A stretch of DNA of 64,000 nucleotides from Platycnemis pennipes (taxonomy: Eukaryota; Arthropoda; Insecta; Odonata; Platycnemididae). How positions within the stretch are numbered: position 1 is the stretch's first letter; every line of letters starts with the position of its first letter. The stretch lies in contig OW121848.1 in the NCBI GenBank assembly GCA_933228895.1, positions 159,790,688 to 159,854,687 of the forward strand, in the 5' to 3' direction. The position numbers and the translations under genes are program-made. Below, one piece after another: positions 36,201-43,499 of the stretch. The notes under the pieces were generated by a model. That model searched no databases. It was not told the DNA's origin and was given only the letters and a program-made list of their open reading frames with translations.

Positions 36201-37711
36201 AGGACTGCACATAATAAACCAGCCTGCAATTCTTTATGTCACAATGTAGCATAAGAGAAGAATAAAACAAAACCCTGCCAAAAAGATAATGATCTTCTGT
36301 CAACTCTTAACTTTAGCCAATACACAGACGCTGAAGACATTAGCACAAAAGAATTGCAAACAACTTCATATAATAAACCAGGAGCAATTCTTTATGTCAC
36401 AAGATAACATAAGATAGGAATAATGCAAAACCTTGCCCGAAGGATAATGATCCTCTGTCGACTCTTAACTTTAGCCAATGCATTGGCTGACACATACACT
36501 GAAGTCATTACCTCAAAATACTTGCATACAACTGCACATAATAAACCAGCCTGCGATTATTCATGTCACATGGTAACATAAGACAGGAATAATATAAAGC
36601 CCTGCCCAAAATATAGTGATCTTCTGTCAACTCTTAACTTTCCTTTTCCTTAAGTAGTCCTTCCGCCATTATGGCTGTTGAATTCATTAACTTTTATGGG
36701 CCTTGATAAGTGAGCAGAAAGTATTAATGCAACATGTTCTGTCCAGTTTTTAATTACCTAATTCAATGTAGTTCATCCACTAGCCAAATATAGCACACTT
36801 AGCATAATTATCGATATCTCAAATTTCTTAGCCTAATCATTCAAGATCTCGAATATCGAATACTTTATAGTATTCAAGTATTTGCATATCTCTACAAAAA
36901 ATATTAAAATAACCCTCAAAAATTGAAAGTTACCATCAAATAACACATAATTAAATAAGAAGAATTACGTTGTGATTTTTTCTGTATGCTTCCCTGTTAT
37001 TTTGTTATTTGTATCCAAACTGGAGTGCGCATAATTTCTGCTCCGGCAGTAAGTAAATCAGTAGTTCTTAAATATCTTAAAAATGTGATAACTCTTGAGT
37101 TTGCAAACTGTGAAGAAACAGTTAAGTTTATTAGATGCATGAATGAAATTTTTGATTTTCAGAATTCTTCTGGTGTATTTGGGAGTACTCGCAAGGTTTC
37201 ACTAAGAGTTTTCCTAAGAAGTCAGTTTTCCTTCTTGTTGAGTAACTGTGGGTGGAACAATTTTAGGGAGGGAGCTACTGTGTTCCGAGATTAGTGCTAT
37301 TGTGCACATAATATATGTATGTATATATGCATGGTAGTGGCAGAAGCTTGAGAGATTTAAAGAAAGGCTGACTGTGTAAGAGTGGAGATTTGCCTTCAAT
37401 AATGATGATAACTCCTGTTGTTCTTTAAAAATTTGTTTAGCATATGCAGAGATGCATCATAAATGGGGACTATTAGCGAGTTGTGGGTAAAAAATTAGAG
37501 CCAGTATAGACTATACTTCTACAGTAGGTATATACCTACTCTATGGTAAAACTCACCGATGACTTTACTCCTGATTTGTCTCCTTACAGGACCATCTGAA
37601 TTTATAAACTATAAAATGAGTGATGATGAGACAGACAGTGAAGATGATGGACCTGTGGGTGCGCTAAGATTTGAAGAAGTAAATTACGATCCTTATGATC
37701 CATTTGACTGA
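9256..37711 (+). CDS. large acidic tandem-repeat protein with C-terminal CS (p23-like) domain, TDRD12/Yb-like candidate
   Basis: Six exons join in phase: 9256-9369, 11047-11145, 21305-25089, 25168-25301, 30240-30341 and 37590-37711 (stop TGA). Each has AG before and GT after (GTTAGT, GTATAC, GTGAGT, GTGAGT, GTAAGC). Together they give about 1451 residues; the start is not in view. The first exons are acidic and Ser-rich (YESDSFEIVM; YEANIRSFLGIPPRP). The giant third exon carries 15 tandem repeats of 47-49 residues. Its end, with exons four and five, encodes a CS-type beta-sandwich: VKWIQNKWEIVLTIELP, then SSWSEECTFALELSLW, LKVILPKGF, and WPRLLSSATRPLWLSVDFDQ. The acidic tail ends NYDPYDPFD. 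CS domains end the TDRD12/Yb piRNA proteins, so that identity is plausible. However, no Tudor or helicase domain lies in the window, and other CS/NudC-type proteins remain possible. ATTAAA at 37803-37808 may be the poly(A) signal. Confidence 0.75.
9370..11046. other. intron of the CS-domain gene, nothing recognised
   Basis: AT-rich, no coding or repeat signal that I can support. Confidence 0.5.
11385..12130 (-). pseudogene. LINE reverse transcriptase C-terminal fragment
   Basis: Minus-strand remnant of an insect endonuclease-reverse transcriptase. Reading down: LNKMLITMEW, KINKKTKILMCSKREEAKTN, LEEVKEFCYLGS then a stop, MVSRIAQAKRALYQKKNL, FIRTYIWSMFLYGSEAWRMT, EAYEIWCYRRMMKIKWINRL, and finally a GRPHARYMEQVIKDV tail. 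These are typical thumb and tail blocks of such LINE proteins. It lacks the RT palm and has in-frame stops, so it is a 5'-truncated dead copy inside an intron, antisense to the host gene. Confidence 0.8.
12290..12510. repeat. degenerate tandem motif tgtacaaattgtg
   Basis: Many imperfect repetitions of a roughly 13-base motif close to GTACAAATTGTG, in both orientations (GTACA/TGTAC). They give the stretch an ORF-like absence of stops (12163-12657) without a recognisable protein. Confidence 0.5.
12655..12860. repeat. direct repeat flanking element A, left copy
   Basis: Aligns by eye, in direct orientation, with 16985-17165. Shared blocks include a GACTGTCCA-like core, AAATGGAAA-like and AAGGT(T/C)ACTGAT, then AATCACTC. 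The two copies lie outside the inverted termini of the DUF4806-type element. Confidence 0.5.
13160..13345. repeat. 33-bp tandem array near the left end of element A
   Basis: About five copies of a unit AATGAATGYTCCTGCAACC followed by ATTCTGAAGCATTC, with one internally deleted copy and growing divergence rightward. Confidence 0.8.
13843..15903 (-). CDS. DUF4806-like protein gene inside element A
   Basis: A minus-strand gene with exons 15903-15771 (ATG at 15903), 15681 to about 15500, 15247-15033, 14676-14517 and 13985-13843 (stop TAA). Acceptors and donors are standard except at the end of exon two, where I could not find a GT in phase. Exon one is acidic and Ser-rich (SSEDPEDSVSDESTFEGLGP). 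Exon three holds IVELQDDVKLLSKKINKICG and FPLKSHEDFENCERKLNS. Exon four holds IKFILKKTLDPDFARTLNWA and GRGLKRGIRNTYFQEVV. Exon five holds NPILKDAPIDKIENEIKKWL. The order 'PLK-EDFE-E-KL', 'D-a-fNW-G-g-Kr-f', then a C-terminal helix matches my recollection of DUF4806, a domain of unknown function expanded in arthropods. Exons three to five are open and in phase, so the gene may be intact or only recently lost. Role unknown. Confidence 0.6.
14130..14280. repeat. inverted repeat with roughly 58-bp arms
   Basis: Arms 14130-14191 and 14222-14280 pair almost perfectly (AAGACAAACCAACC against GGTTGGTTTGTCTT). The roughly 30-base spacer contains GGCC repeats. On the minus strand the spacer reads a GGCC-TGAGAA-GGCC stem followed by GAAAC, which recalls the hammerhead-like motif at 19047-19092 but lacks the CTGATGA block. 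Confidence 0.85.
16590..16918. repeat. right subterminal repeat region of element A
   Basis: Multiple CATTGCAGAACCATTC and TTGCAAAAGCATT-type motifs around a 60-bp AT-rich core (TTAATTTCTATGATAATAAA). The same order is found inverted and tandemly duplicated at 45788-46230. Confidence 0.75.
16985..17165. repeat. direct repeat flanking element A, right copy
   Basis: Direct-orientation partner of 12655-12860; see that entry for the shared blocks. Divergence of roughly a quarter of positions suggests an old duplication. Confidence 0.5.
17166..18836. other. intron of the CS-domain gene, nothing recognised
   Basis: No supported gene or repeat. Small ORFs here (such as 18082-18327) have no recognisable motif. 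Confidence 0.5.
18893..18938 (-). ncRNA. type I hammerhead-ribozyme-like motif (left arm)
   Basis: The same core as at 19047-19092 on the opposite strand, because the two arms are inverted copies. The stem II loop differs by one base. The core and stem I residues are kept. Confidence 0.5.
19047..19092 (+). ncRNA. type I hammerhead-ribozyme-like motif (right arm)
   Basis: The conserved core is present in order: CTGATGA (19055-19061), a stem II GCCT/AGGC (19063-19066 with 19075-19078), GAAAC (19079-19083), and GTT (19084-19086) as the NUH cleavage triplet. Stem I forms between CTT..GCC (19047-19054) and GGCAAG (19087-19092) with a two-base bulge. Stem III would be the minimal AC/GU pair without a loop, the short stem III known from PLE hammerheads. 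One extra A (19062) lies between CTGATGA and stem II, which departs from the canonical fold and may weaken activity. Confidence 0.5.
19149..19677. other. intron, nothing recognised
   Basis: AT-rich; no feature supported. Confidence 0.5.
19678..21080. mobile_element. TA-flanked pogo/Tc1-like non-autonomous element
   Basis: The left end CAGTGGAACCTCGGTATAAC and right end GTTATA..GGGCTTCTACTG (read inward) are imperfect inverted repeats. They are flanked by TA on both sides (19676-19677 and 21081-21082), as in the Tc1/mariner/pogo superfamily. The CAGTGGAACCTCG start is typical of Tigger/pogo MITEs. The 1.4-kb interior shows no transposase that I can read. A minus-strand ORF at 19616-19897 overlaps the terminus and is not recognisable. 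Confidence 0.65.
22157..24331 (+). repeat. 15-unit in-frame minisatellite inside exon 3 of the CS-domain gene
   Basis: Fifteen consecutive units of 147 bp (49 residues) or 141 bp (47 residues, missing two residues in the SIPEAEDD segment), followed by a degenerate sixteenth start (ESGNNRP). The unit begins DVGSTDTSTSAIDAVASGEG and continues through a PSLKS block and an acidic DDASVNQ block. Units 8 and 9 (23174-23314 and 23315-23455) look identical base for base, so the array was expanded recently. All units are multiples of three, so the frame is kept. Predicted to be disordered and phosphorylation-prone; no known domain. Confidence 0.95.
25302..26194. other. intron, nothing recognised
   Basis: AT-rich with no supported gene or repeat. 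Confidence 0.5.
26195..26723. mobile_element. hAT-type MITE with 8-bp target duplication
   Basis: A 529-bp element with inverted ends TAAGGATGGGTCGATTCC and its complement. It is bounded by a perfect 8-bp duplication GTATCAAT (26187-26194 and 26724-26731), the hAT signature length. No coding sequence. Confidence 0.9.
26751..29459. mobile_element. second hAT-like element, 2.7 kb
   Basis: The left end TAGGGATGGGACATT and the right end (read inward) TAGAGATGGGTCGAATCC are related to each other and to the MITE 27 bp upstream. The flanking 8-mers CATGCTTG and CATACATG match at six of eight positions, consistent with an old 8-bp duplication. No transposase is readable inside; a large inverted repeat (28130-28860) occupies the middle. 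Confidence 0.55.
28130..28860. repeat. large imperfect inverted repeat (foldback), about 330-bp arms
   Basis: The left arm (about 28140-28480) and right arm (about 28535-28850) are complementary over long stretches: GGTTGTGGAGAGGGAAAGTC against GACCTTCCCTCTCCACAACC, and CAACCCTGGGGGGCA against TGCATCCCCCAGGGTTG. Roughly 60 bases of C/T-rich spacer separate them. The arms are much more GC-rich than the flanks, which creates spurious ORFs on both strands. Confidence 0.85.
30427..30580. repeat. degenerate repeats of GATTCGAATCCATGG
   Basis: Several imperfect copies of a 15-25 base motif containing GATTCG and AATCCATGG. Confidence 0.5.
30675..31490. repeat. foldback repeat, about 300-bp arms, 200-bp spacer
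   Basis: The left arm (30675-30980) pairs with the right arm (31190-31490). Examples are CTAGTTTAAGGCATT against AATGTCTTAAACTAG, CATCTATGGAGTAGAT against its complement, and GCAACAGAAACAC against GTGTTTCTGTTGC. Divergence is about 15-20 percent. No coding sequence, so a MITE-like or foldback element within the intron. Confidence 0.85.
31491..33509. other. intron, nothing recognised
   Basis: No gene or repeat that I can support. Confidence 0.4.
33510..33579. repeat. 35-bp tandem duplication
   Basis: Two copies starting CGCACCCACGGTTTGTAATC, differing at one base (GGGTC against GCGTC). A third partial copy follows. Confidence 0.9.
33580..35539. other. intron, nothing recognised
   Basis: A segment at 33720-33810 has repeated TTCCCTGAC strings, perhaps a worn repeat. 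Otherwise nothing is supported. Confidence 0.4.
35540..36125 (-). pseudogene. LINE APE-endonuclease remnant
   Basis: On the minus strand, descending from about 36115, the frame reads VMCVNIQCASNKISELDILL, then NYQPDFLHFSEHWLVNQELL, then a decayed stretch with GGVMLLSKEIFEYPVNVLP. This is the N-terminal APE-type endonuclease of a LINE ORF2, related in pattern to VNIQCIRNK..LAEHWL of the LINE at 2808. Stops follow and no RT is present, so it is a 3'-truncated or rearranged fragment. Confidence 0.75.
36183..36640. repeat. three tandem 146-168 bp repeats
   Basis: Units start at about 36185, 36331 and 36499 with CTGAAG(T/A)CATTA. They share CATAATAAACCAG, TTATGTCACA, AACATAAGA and GATCTTCTGTCAACTCTTAA. 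The array lies directly upstream, in minus-strand terms, of the LINE endonuclease remnant, so it could be a tandem 5' UTR array of that LINE. Confidence 0.85.
36641..37589. other. last intron, nothing recognised
   Basis: AT-rich. An ORF at 36986-37294 has no recognisable motif. Confidence 0.4.
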
Positions 37712-38039
37712 ATATTTTTGTTACTCTGCTACATAAGATTTGTATTTTTGTTATGGTTGGTATTGTAAGACTTTAAATGTTTATGTAAACTCTGTAATTT
37801 GTATTAAACTTTTGTTTTTTTAAGAATTGTAGAAATTCATGTTCTAGAATACTAGGTATTCAACTCTAATCTTGAAGCAAGAAACTTTTAAGCTTTTACG
37901 TGAAAAAATGACCTAGGAGATATGCTGAAGGAAGTCCAGTAGATTTGTGGATAAGTGGTTAGGTTATATATAATAACATAGTTTATTGTTCTGTTGTTTA
38001 GACAGTTGACATAGAACATGGTCAAAGAATAGTTAAAAC

Positions 38040-38215
38040 AATTGAAATAAAGAACCACTGCTGCCCAAGAGTTCCCCCAGAGGACCTCTCCTTTAGACAA
38101 ATAAGAGTGAACTTTGGCATAGTACACTAGTTTTAATGTTTCTAGTAATATTTCTATAATTGTGAATGACCTTGATTGTGGTTGCAATATCAAAACTTAT
38201 CTCATTGTTCTATTT
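38040..38215 (-). pseudogene. LINE RT thumb remnant
   Basis: The minus-strand residues LETLKLVYYAKVHSYL then SKGEVLWGNS match the block LKKVYFAKIHSHLSYGILFW of the LINE at 2808-5651 in the same order. Only about 50 residues survive. Confidence 0.6.
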
Positions 38216-39000
38216 GAGGGTCATATCTGAGGTAGATATGTAGCTACAACTCCTGTATGCAGTTCCAACAGGCTGAGAGCTGCACTTGCAAACTGATGTT
38301 CTTTTGGGCTCTGGAAATGCCAAATTACAGTGCTTTGGTTGTCTGGACTTTGCCAAAACTAGTTCACAGATATTGGAAAGTCAGGACCGATGTGGTGGGT
38401 CCATTAAGGGGAAATCAGGGAACTAAATCATGCCAAACTTCTGTTAAGCAAGCTTACTTTATTGCACCTCCGGACCACCCTTCAGATTCCAACTCTCGAG
38501 ATGGACTTGTATGCTCCCACTTTCCTTTCGGCAACCCCTACGTGACCCATTGTGGCATGTGCTCATTGGGTGTTCAAGGCAACGCCCAGGGTATTGGGGA
38601 TAGTGGGGCAGAGTCTATTAATGACAGGGGCCCAGAGATAGAGACAGCCGTGATGCAGGGGGAGTGGAAACAGCAAGCATAAGTTCAGGCAAAACCAGCA
38701 TCCTCTTACATCCCTCACCCTGTCCCCTAAAACTTTAAAATTGGACTCCATACACTTTTAAACCACTACATAAAACTGATTTTCTTGAACACCGCACAGG
38801 AATGTAATCTCTTCAGTAAAATACGAGCTTACTCTAGAGAACAATGAAGTTGATAAAAAATCAGTGGTATACCATGGTCAAGGACAATAGTGGTCTATTT
38901 AGTCTCCAGGTTGATTGCACATAAAATTAAAAGTAAGTGTCGAACCACATGTGCATTTCTAGTGAATCATCACAATAGAACACATAAGATAATTGCATCT
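38216..39000. other. no gene seen
   Basis: A 141-codon ORF at 38257-38682 has no motif that I recognise and no supporting splice or poly(A) context. Confidence 0.4.
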
Positions 39001-40122
39001 GCACTGTGTCAATAATAAATACAAGGACAAATCAAAACAAGCATATGCGCAAAAACATCTGAGAGGGCTTACATCTGTTATTTCTTATGTAGAGTGTAGT
39101 CAGTAAAACATATGTTCTTGGCAGTCATTTTCAGAAGCAATATGTTTTATAATCCTCAATGCTCTCTTGAACTCGGGGTGTTCTAGAGGAAAGTCTGATA
39201 TGAGTGAGTTGCTTGCTGCCTGCTTATGTGCAATTTGATGGGATGACCACATAATTATAACAGTTTACAAAACACTCCGAATCAGTGTTTGCTGATGAAG
39301 AAATGTCCATGTCTAGGAAGTTCAACTGACCACTAACTTTTCTTTTAATTTTAAGAATTGATGCTTCGGTATTGACTATTTAGCAGTTTGAAAAAGCAGT
39401 CCTGCTGATGCTCGTTACTAGACCAACAGCAGATTGTATCGTCCATATATCTGTACCAAAACTTTGTGTTGTTTAAAAGATAATATCCAGTGTTAAAAAG
39501 GTTTAATTCAAAGTTATCCATAAAATTTTTGGCCACTGATGGGGAAAAGGAGGAACCCGTTGCTAAGCCTTCCATCTGATGATAGAATAGTGTATTAAAA
39601 AGAAAGTAATTTTGATTGACACTCATTTCATTCTGGGACTGGAGTTCCTTCAAGATGACATTTTTGATTTGTGAATCTTGCTGTGATCATCTAGTCAGTT
39701 TGAGTGTCTAATCAATTGGAGCCAAAGTAGATTATCGATATCGAAGGAACTGATGTGCAGTTCTTCGGTGGGCTGAGTTTACTTAGACATTCTGCCAGTT
39801 GAAAAGAGTTCATAATGCTGTATTTAGAGGAAAATGCAGTGAGATTTCTATAGATATTGTTCACTGTTGCTGCTAATTTTTGGTTGAGACCACGGGTCTG
39901 GGAGTGTCCTCTCTGTGGATTTTGGAAAGGCCAAAAAGGCTAGATGATAATCAGTTCATTTGGAAAATCTTCAATTTTTTACCTTTTGTTAAAAAGAGAC
40001 TCAAGCCAGAGGCCATGGCCTTTGTGACATTCCCCTGGAAATGTTGGGTTAGGTCCTTGGTCAGGGGGGTGAAAGAATTAGCGGCGAGAAAGTCAGAGCA
40101 TCTCCTGAAATAATCTTCTTAA

Positions 40123-42727
40123 CACTTAGAGTGCTAGCGACGCAAATGTGCGTCGCCAGGGGACTTGCGGTATTTGCGAGCGACGCATATGTGCATCGCT
40201 CGAATTCTAATATTGTTGCGTGGAAAGTAACGCTCTCTAGCTTAGCTAGCAGTGAGCAGTGGCTCATGATCGTAGGCATGGTTCATGTAGTGCATAATTT
40301 AGCCGTCTATGGTGCTCTTTGTCGTGAAACTAGTAAAAGATGTTGAGGTATCCCGAGAACACATGTGTGTCGTTCGTGAGCTTATAATGTGCCTATCCTA
40401 ATATGCCTATGGAGAATCCTGGCTGTTCAAGACACCTTCAGGATGAAGAAATCGTTGATTTGTTGCAGAATATTAGTCCTGATGAAGATACAGATGATTC
40501 TGAAGATGATGAAACGTATATTCCTCTGCTGCCAAATGAGCAAGGTGAGTGTTTTGTCATTCTGCGTCCTTTCAGCAACATTTTCATGTTACTGTTTTTC
40601 TTATTCCTTTTCTCTACTTTTTTGATTTCTAATTATCTTCCCTATTTTTAATTGAATATGTTATTTTGCATTGTTAGTTGTTATTTCTCGTATGTTAATT
40701 CGGAAATATTTGAATCCATTTCATAAGAAAGTACTTCCGAAGCAGATAGTAGTGAAGGAGATGACGACAATGATGCAACTGCGGAGAGTCTCCTGGAAGT
40801 ATTCCAAGATGCTCCTTGTAAGAAACGGTCACGCTTAGATAACCACAGCAACATTGGTTGGTCTGAGTGCGATTGCACACCTACTGTTCCTGTATTTCAT
40901 GGAGATACTGGGGTGGTGGATGGGGTTGGCCTCGATGAATCCTGTGAGGTAATTGACTTTTTCCTTCACTTTGTTGACGTTGGTATGATGCGTACAATGA
41001 AAGAGCAAACCAACCTTTATGCCCGGCAAAATGTTCGAAGAAAACGAAGTGAAAATAGACTCACCCAATAGTAGACTCCATAAGTGGAAAGCCATAACTG
41101 AACGATATAAAAAAAATTTTAGGCATCATTCTTCATATGTCAATCAGTGATAGGCCGTCATTATCGGATCACTGGTGCAGTGACCCTGTTTTATCCTGTA
41201 ATTTTTGCCCAAATGTCCTAAGTAGGGACAGGTTTTTGCTTATTTTATCAAATTTACACTTGGCTGATAATAGCAGAATGAAAAGGAAAGGAGAGCCAGG
41301 TTTTGATTCCCTGTATAAAGTTAGGCCATTGATTACGCCACTCGTACAAAAGTTCAAATCAACATACAATGTCGGTGAAAACATTACAATTGATGAAGGT
41401 ATGTGTCCTTTCAGGGGTCGTGTAAATTTTCGTGTATACATGCCCGACAAGCCCAATAAGTATGGAATGAAAATCTTTATGCTTTCTTAAGCTACATCTG
41501 GATATGTTTGGAATTTTGAAGTGTACCAAGGAGAAGGAATTGATAATTCAGTGCCAGCTCTGGTAAAGAGATTGCTTGATTCTCTTGTGAATAGAGGGCA
41601 CACACTTTTCACGGACAGATATTACACTTCACCTGATTTGGCACTGGAACTTGAGAAGCTGAATGCAGGTCTAGTTGGTACTGTGAATAAAACAAGACGA
41701 GGCATCCCACGAGTTCTCTATGAACCCAAATCGCTGAAACGGAATGAGCAAGTTTTCCGACGTAAATGAAATGTACTACTGTCACGCTGGAAAGACAAAA
41801 GAGACGTCTGGATGGTATCCACAAGGCACAGAGCGAGAATGTCTACTTATACGGACAAAAGAGGAAGAGAAAAAACCAAACCATTATGTGTGATAGATTA
41901 TAACAAACATAAATATGGAGTTGACCTAAGTGACCAGAGGATGTCCTATGCTAGTTTTAGTCACCGAAGCTTCAAATGGTGGCGAAAGCTGGCATTCCAC
42001 TTAATCCTAATGGGAACATGCAATGCTTGCGTTCTATATAATAAAATCAAGAAACAGAGTATTGCTGTGACATCCTTCATACAGCAAGTGTGTACAGAGT
42101 TGGTGCTGATAGAAGATCACCCTACAAAATGGATTACCTCTCAATTAGCAAGATTATCTGAAAAACATTTTATTGAAAAGATTCCTATACCAGAAGGAAA
42201 AAAAAGTGCTAGGCGAAGATGTGTTGTTTGTTCAGAGAAAGGTACGCGCAAAGATTGAACAGCCAGGAGGAAAGATACCAGCTGGTATTGAAAAGACTGT
42301 GATAAGGGATTCTGCCCAGGTGAATGTTTCAAGTTATATCACAGCAAGAAAGTGTATGACAAATGAAACTGAAAATTTAATGTATTTTTTTATAAATACA
42401 TATATGAAACAAAATCTATTATATATGTTGATACATCTGATGACTTATTTTGTATGAAAATTGTTATTTTCAATCAATGAACATAAAAATATGCTTTTTG
42501 ACAATTTTTTTAAATCAGAAAAAAGGATTTTTTTAAAGAGAGTTAGAAAAATTAAACATTATGGAATGATGAAAACAACTGTGTTAGTATTTTAATAAGG
42601 CTTTATAATTTTATACTACAAAAAGAAAATATCTATAACAGTTTATTATCAAGTGATTTTTTATTAATGCAGAAAATGGTCAGCACTGAGCCGAGAACAG
42701 GACATAGCCTATTCAGCACTCAAAGTG
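40123..42727 (+). mobile_element. piggyBac element 2, complete ends, TTAA duplicated
   Basis: Inverted ends CACTTAGAGTGCT (from 40123) and AGCACTCAAAGTG (to 42727) are flanked by TTAA at 40119-40122 and 42728-42731. Subterminal palindromes GCGACGCAAATGTGCGTCGC (40137-40156) and a related one around GCATATGTGC (40177-40202) lie at the left end only. The element sits inside PLE 3 and splits it. Confidence 0.95.
40403..42370 (+). pseudogene. piggyBac transposase, nearly complete but frame-broken
   Basis: Starts MPMENPGCSRHLQDEEIVDL with an acidic N-terminus. A GTGAGT after LLPNEQ and an AG near 40730 suggest a short intron, followed by STSEADSSEGDDDNDATAES. The core carries all three catalytic Asp positions: ITIDEGMCPFRGR, LFTDRYYTSPDLA, and YNKHKYGVDLSDQ. 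The C-terminus has CVVCSEKGTRKD and later GFCPGECFKLYHSKK, which is the Cys-rich domain in two frames. Breaks include a stop after KIFMLS (about 41488), one after FRRK (about 41767), and a shift near 42240. A decayed but recent copy. Confidence 0.85.
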
Positions 42728-43499
42728 TTAAACATAAAAAGGATCACTGCTCTCCTTGTAGGCTTTTATGACAACTAAAACCTCAGCCTCTAATTTCCTG
42801 GAAATGGATCTGACCATTTTCCAAACTGGGTGGGTCATATTCATAACTCTTGGAATATAGGATCGTCATAACAAGAGAGGTTATGAGGTCTACACAAATG
42901 TTTTTTACTGTAGTGCCCATAACCAAGGGCTGTCTAACAATTTACAGACAAGTTTTATTTGGGATGCATGGAAGAGGTAGAAGGCTTAAGACCTCTATGA
43001 AGGAGGGCAGTTTCCAATCTGTAATTTTATTCTTTTATTACAAATCTATCAGTCCTGAGCGTAAAGCCACTGAGTACATCACCAGACAATGGATGGTGTA
43101 TCAACCTTGTTACTACAGAGATTAGTGGCAAGATAAGTGATTTTACTCATCACATAGAAGTCGTTGACAAAAAGGGACTACGAAGATGAAGAAATGAAAT
43201 ATGAGATGATATTAGGGAAGTCAGTAATATATAGATGTTTTTTTCAGGAGTTTAGGTCCTTGTGAAAATGAAGAAATTGAACTAGTTGGCCGACATTTTG
43301 GAAACTATTTTTTCCTCCTTCAGGGCTAAAATGGGATGAACCACCAATGAATATAGGTGACATGATTTACAGGATATTTTCAATACAAAATGCTTAGGGA
43401 AGTCAATAATACAACAGATAAGAGGAAAAGAAAACTTAATTATTCTAGGATATTGGAATGCTATTGACAGTTAATATAAGATTAAAATTTTCACTGGAG

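Larger units (their letters stand above)
39000..43340 (-). mobile_element. Penelope-like element 3, decayed, split by a piggyBac insertion
   Basis: Minus-strand PLE remnants lie on both sides of the piggyBac element 40123-42727. Left of it are LTKDLTQHFQGNVTKAMASG, then LFGLSKIHREDTPRPVVS (the PLE 'YGLPKIHK' block), MEGLATGSSFSPSVAKNFMD, the palm block WYRYMDDTI (about 39433-39465), and LNFLDMDI. Right of it are FTLRTDRFVIKE and VWKMVRSISRKLEAEVLVV, resembling the N-terminal region. At 43282-43330 a weak hammerhead-like string lies at the expected 5' end. Stops and frameshifts throughout. No GIY-YIG domain is found in this copy. Confidence 0.7.

Noticed and set aside
38257..38682. 141-codon ORF downstream of the CS-domain gene
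   Set aside because: No motif and no neighbouring exons; cannot be distinguished from chance.
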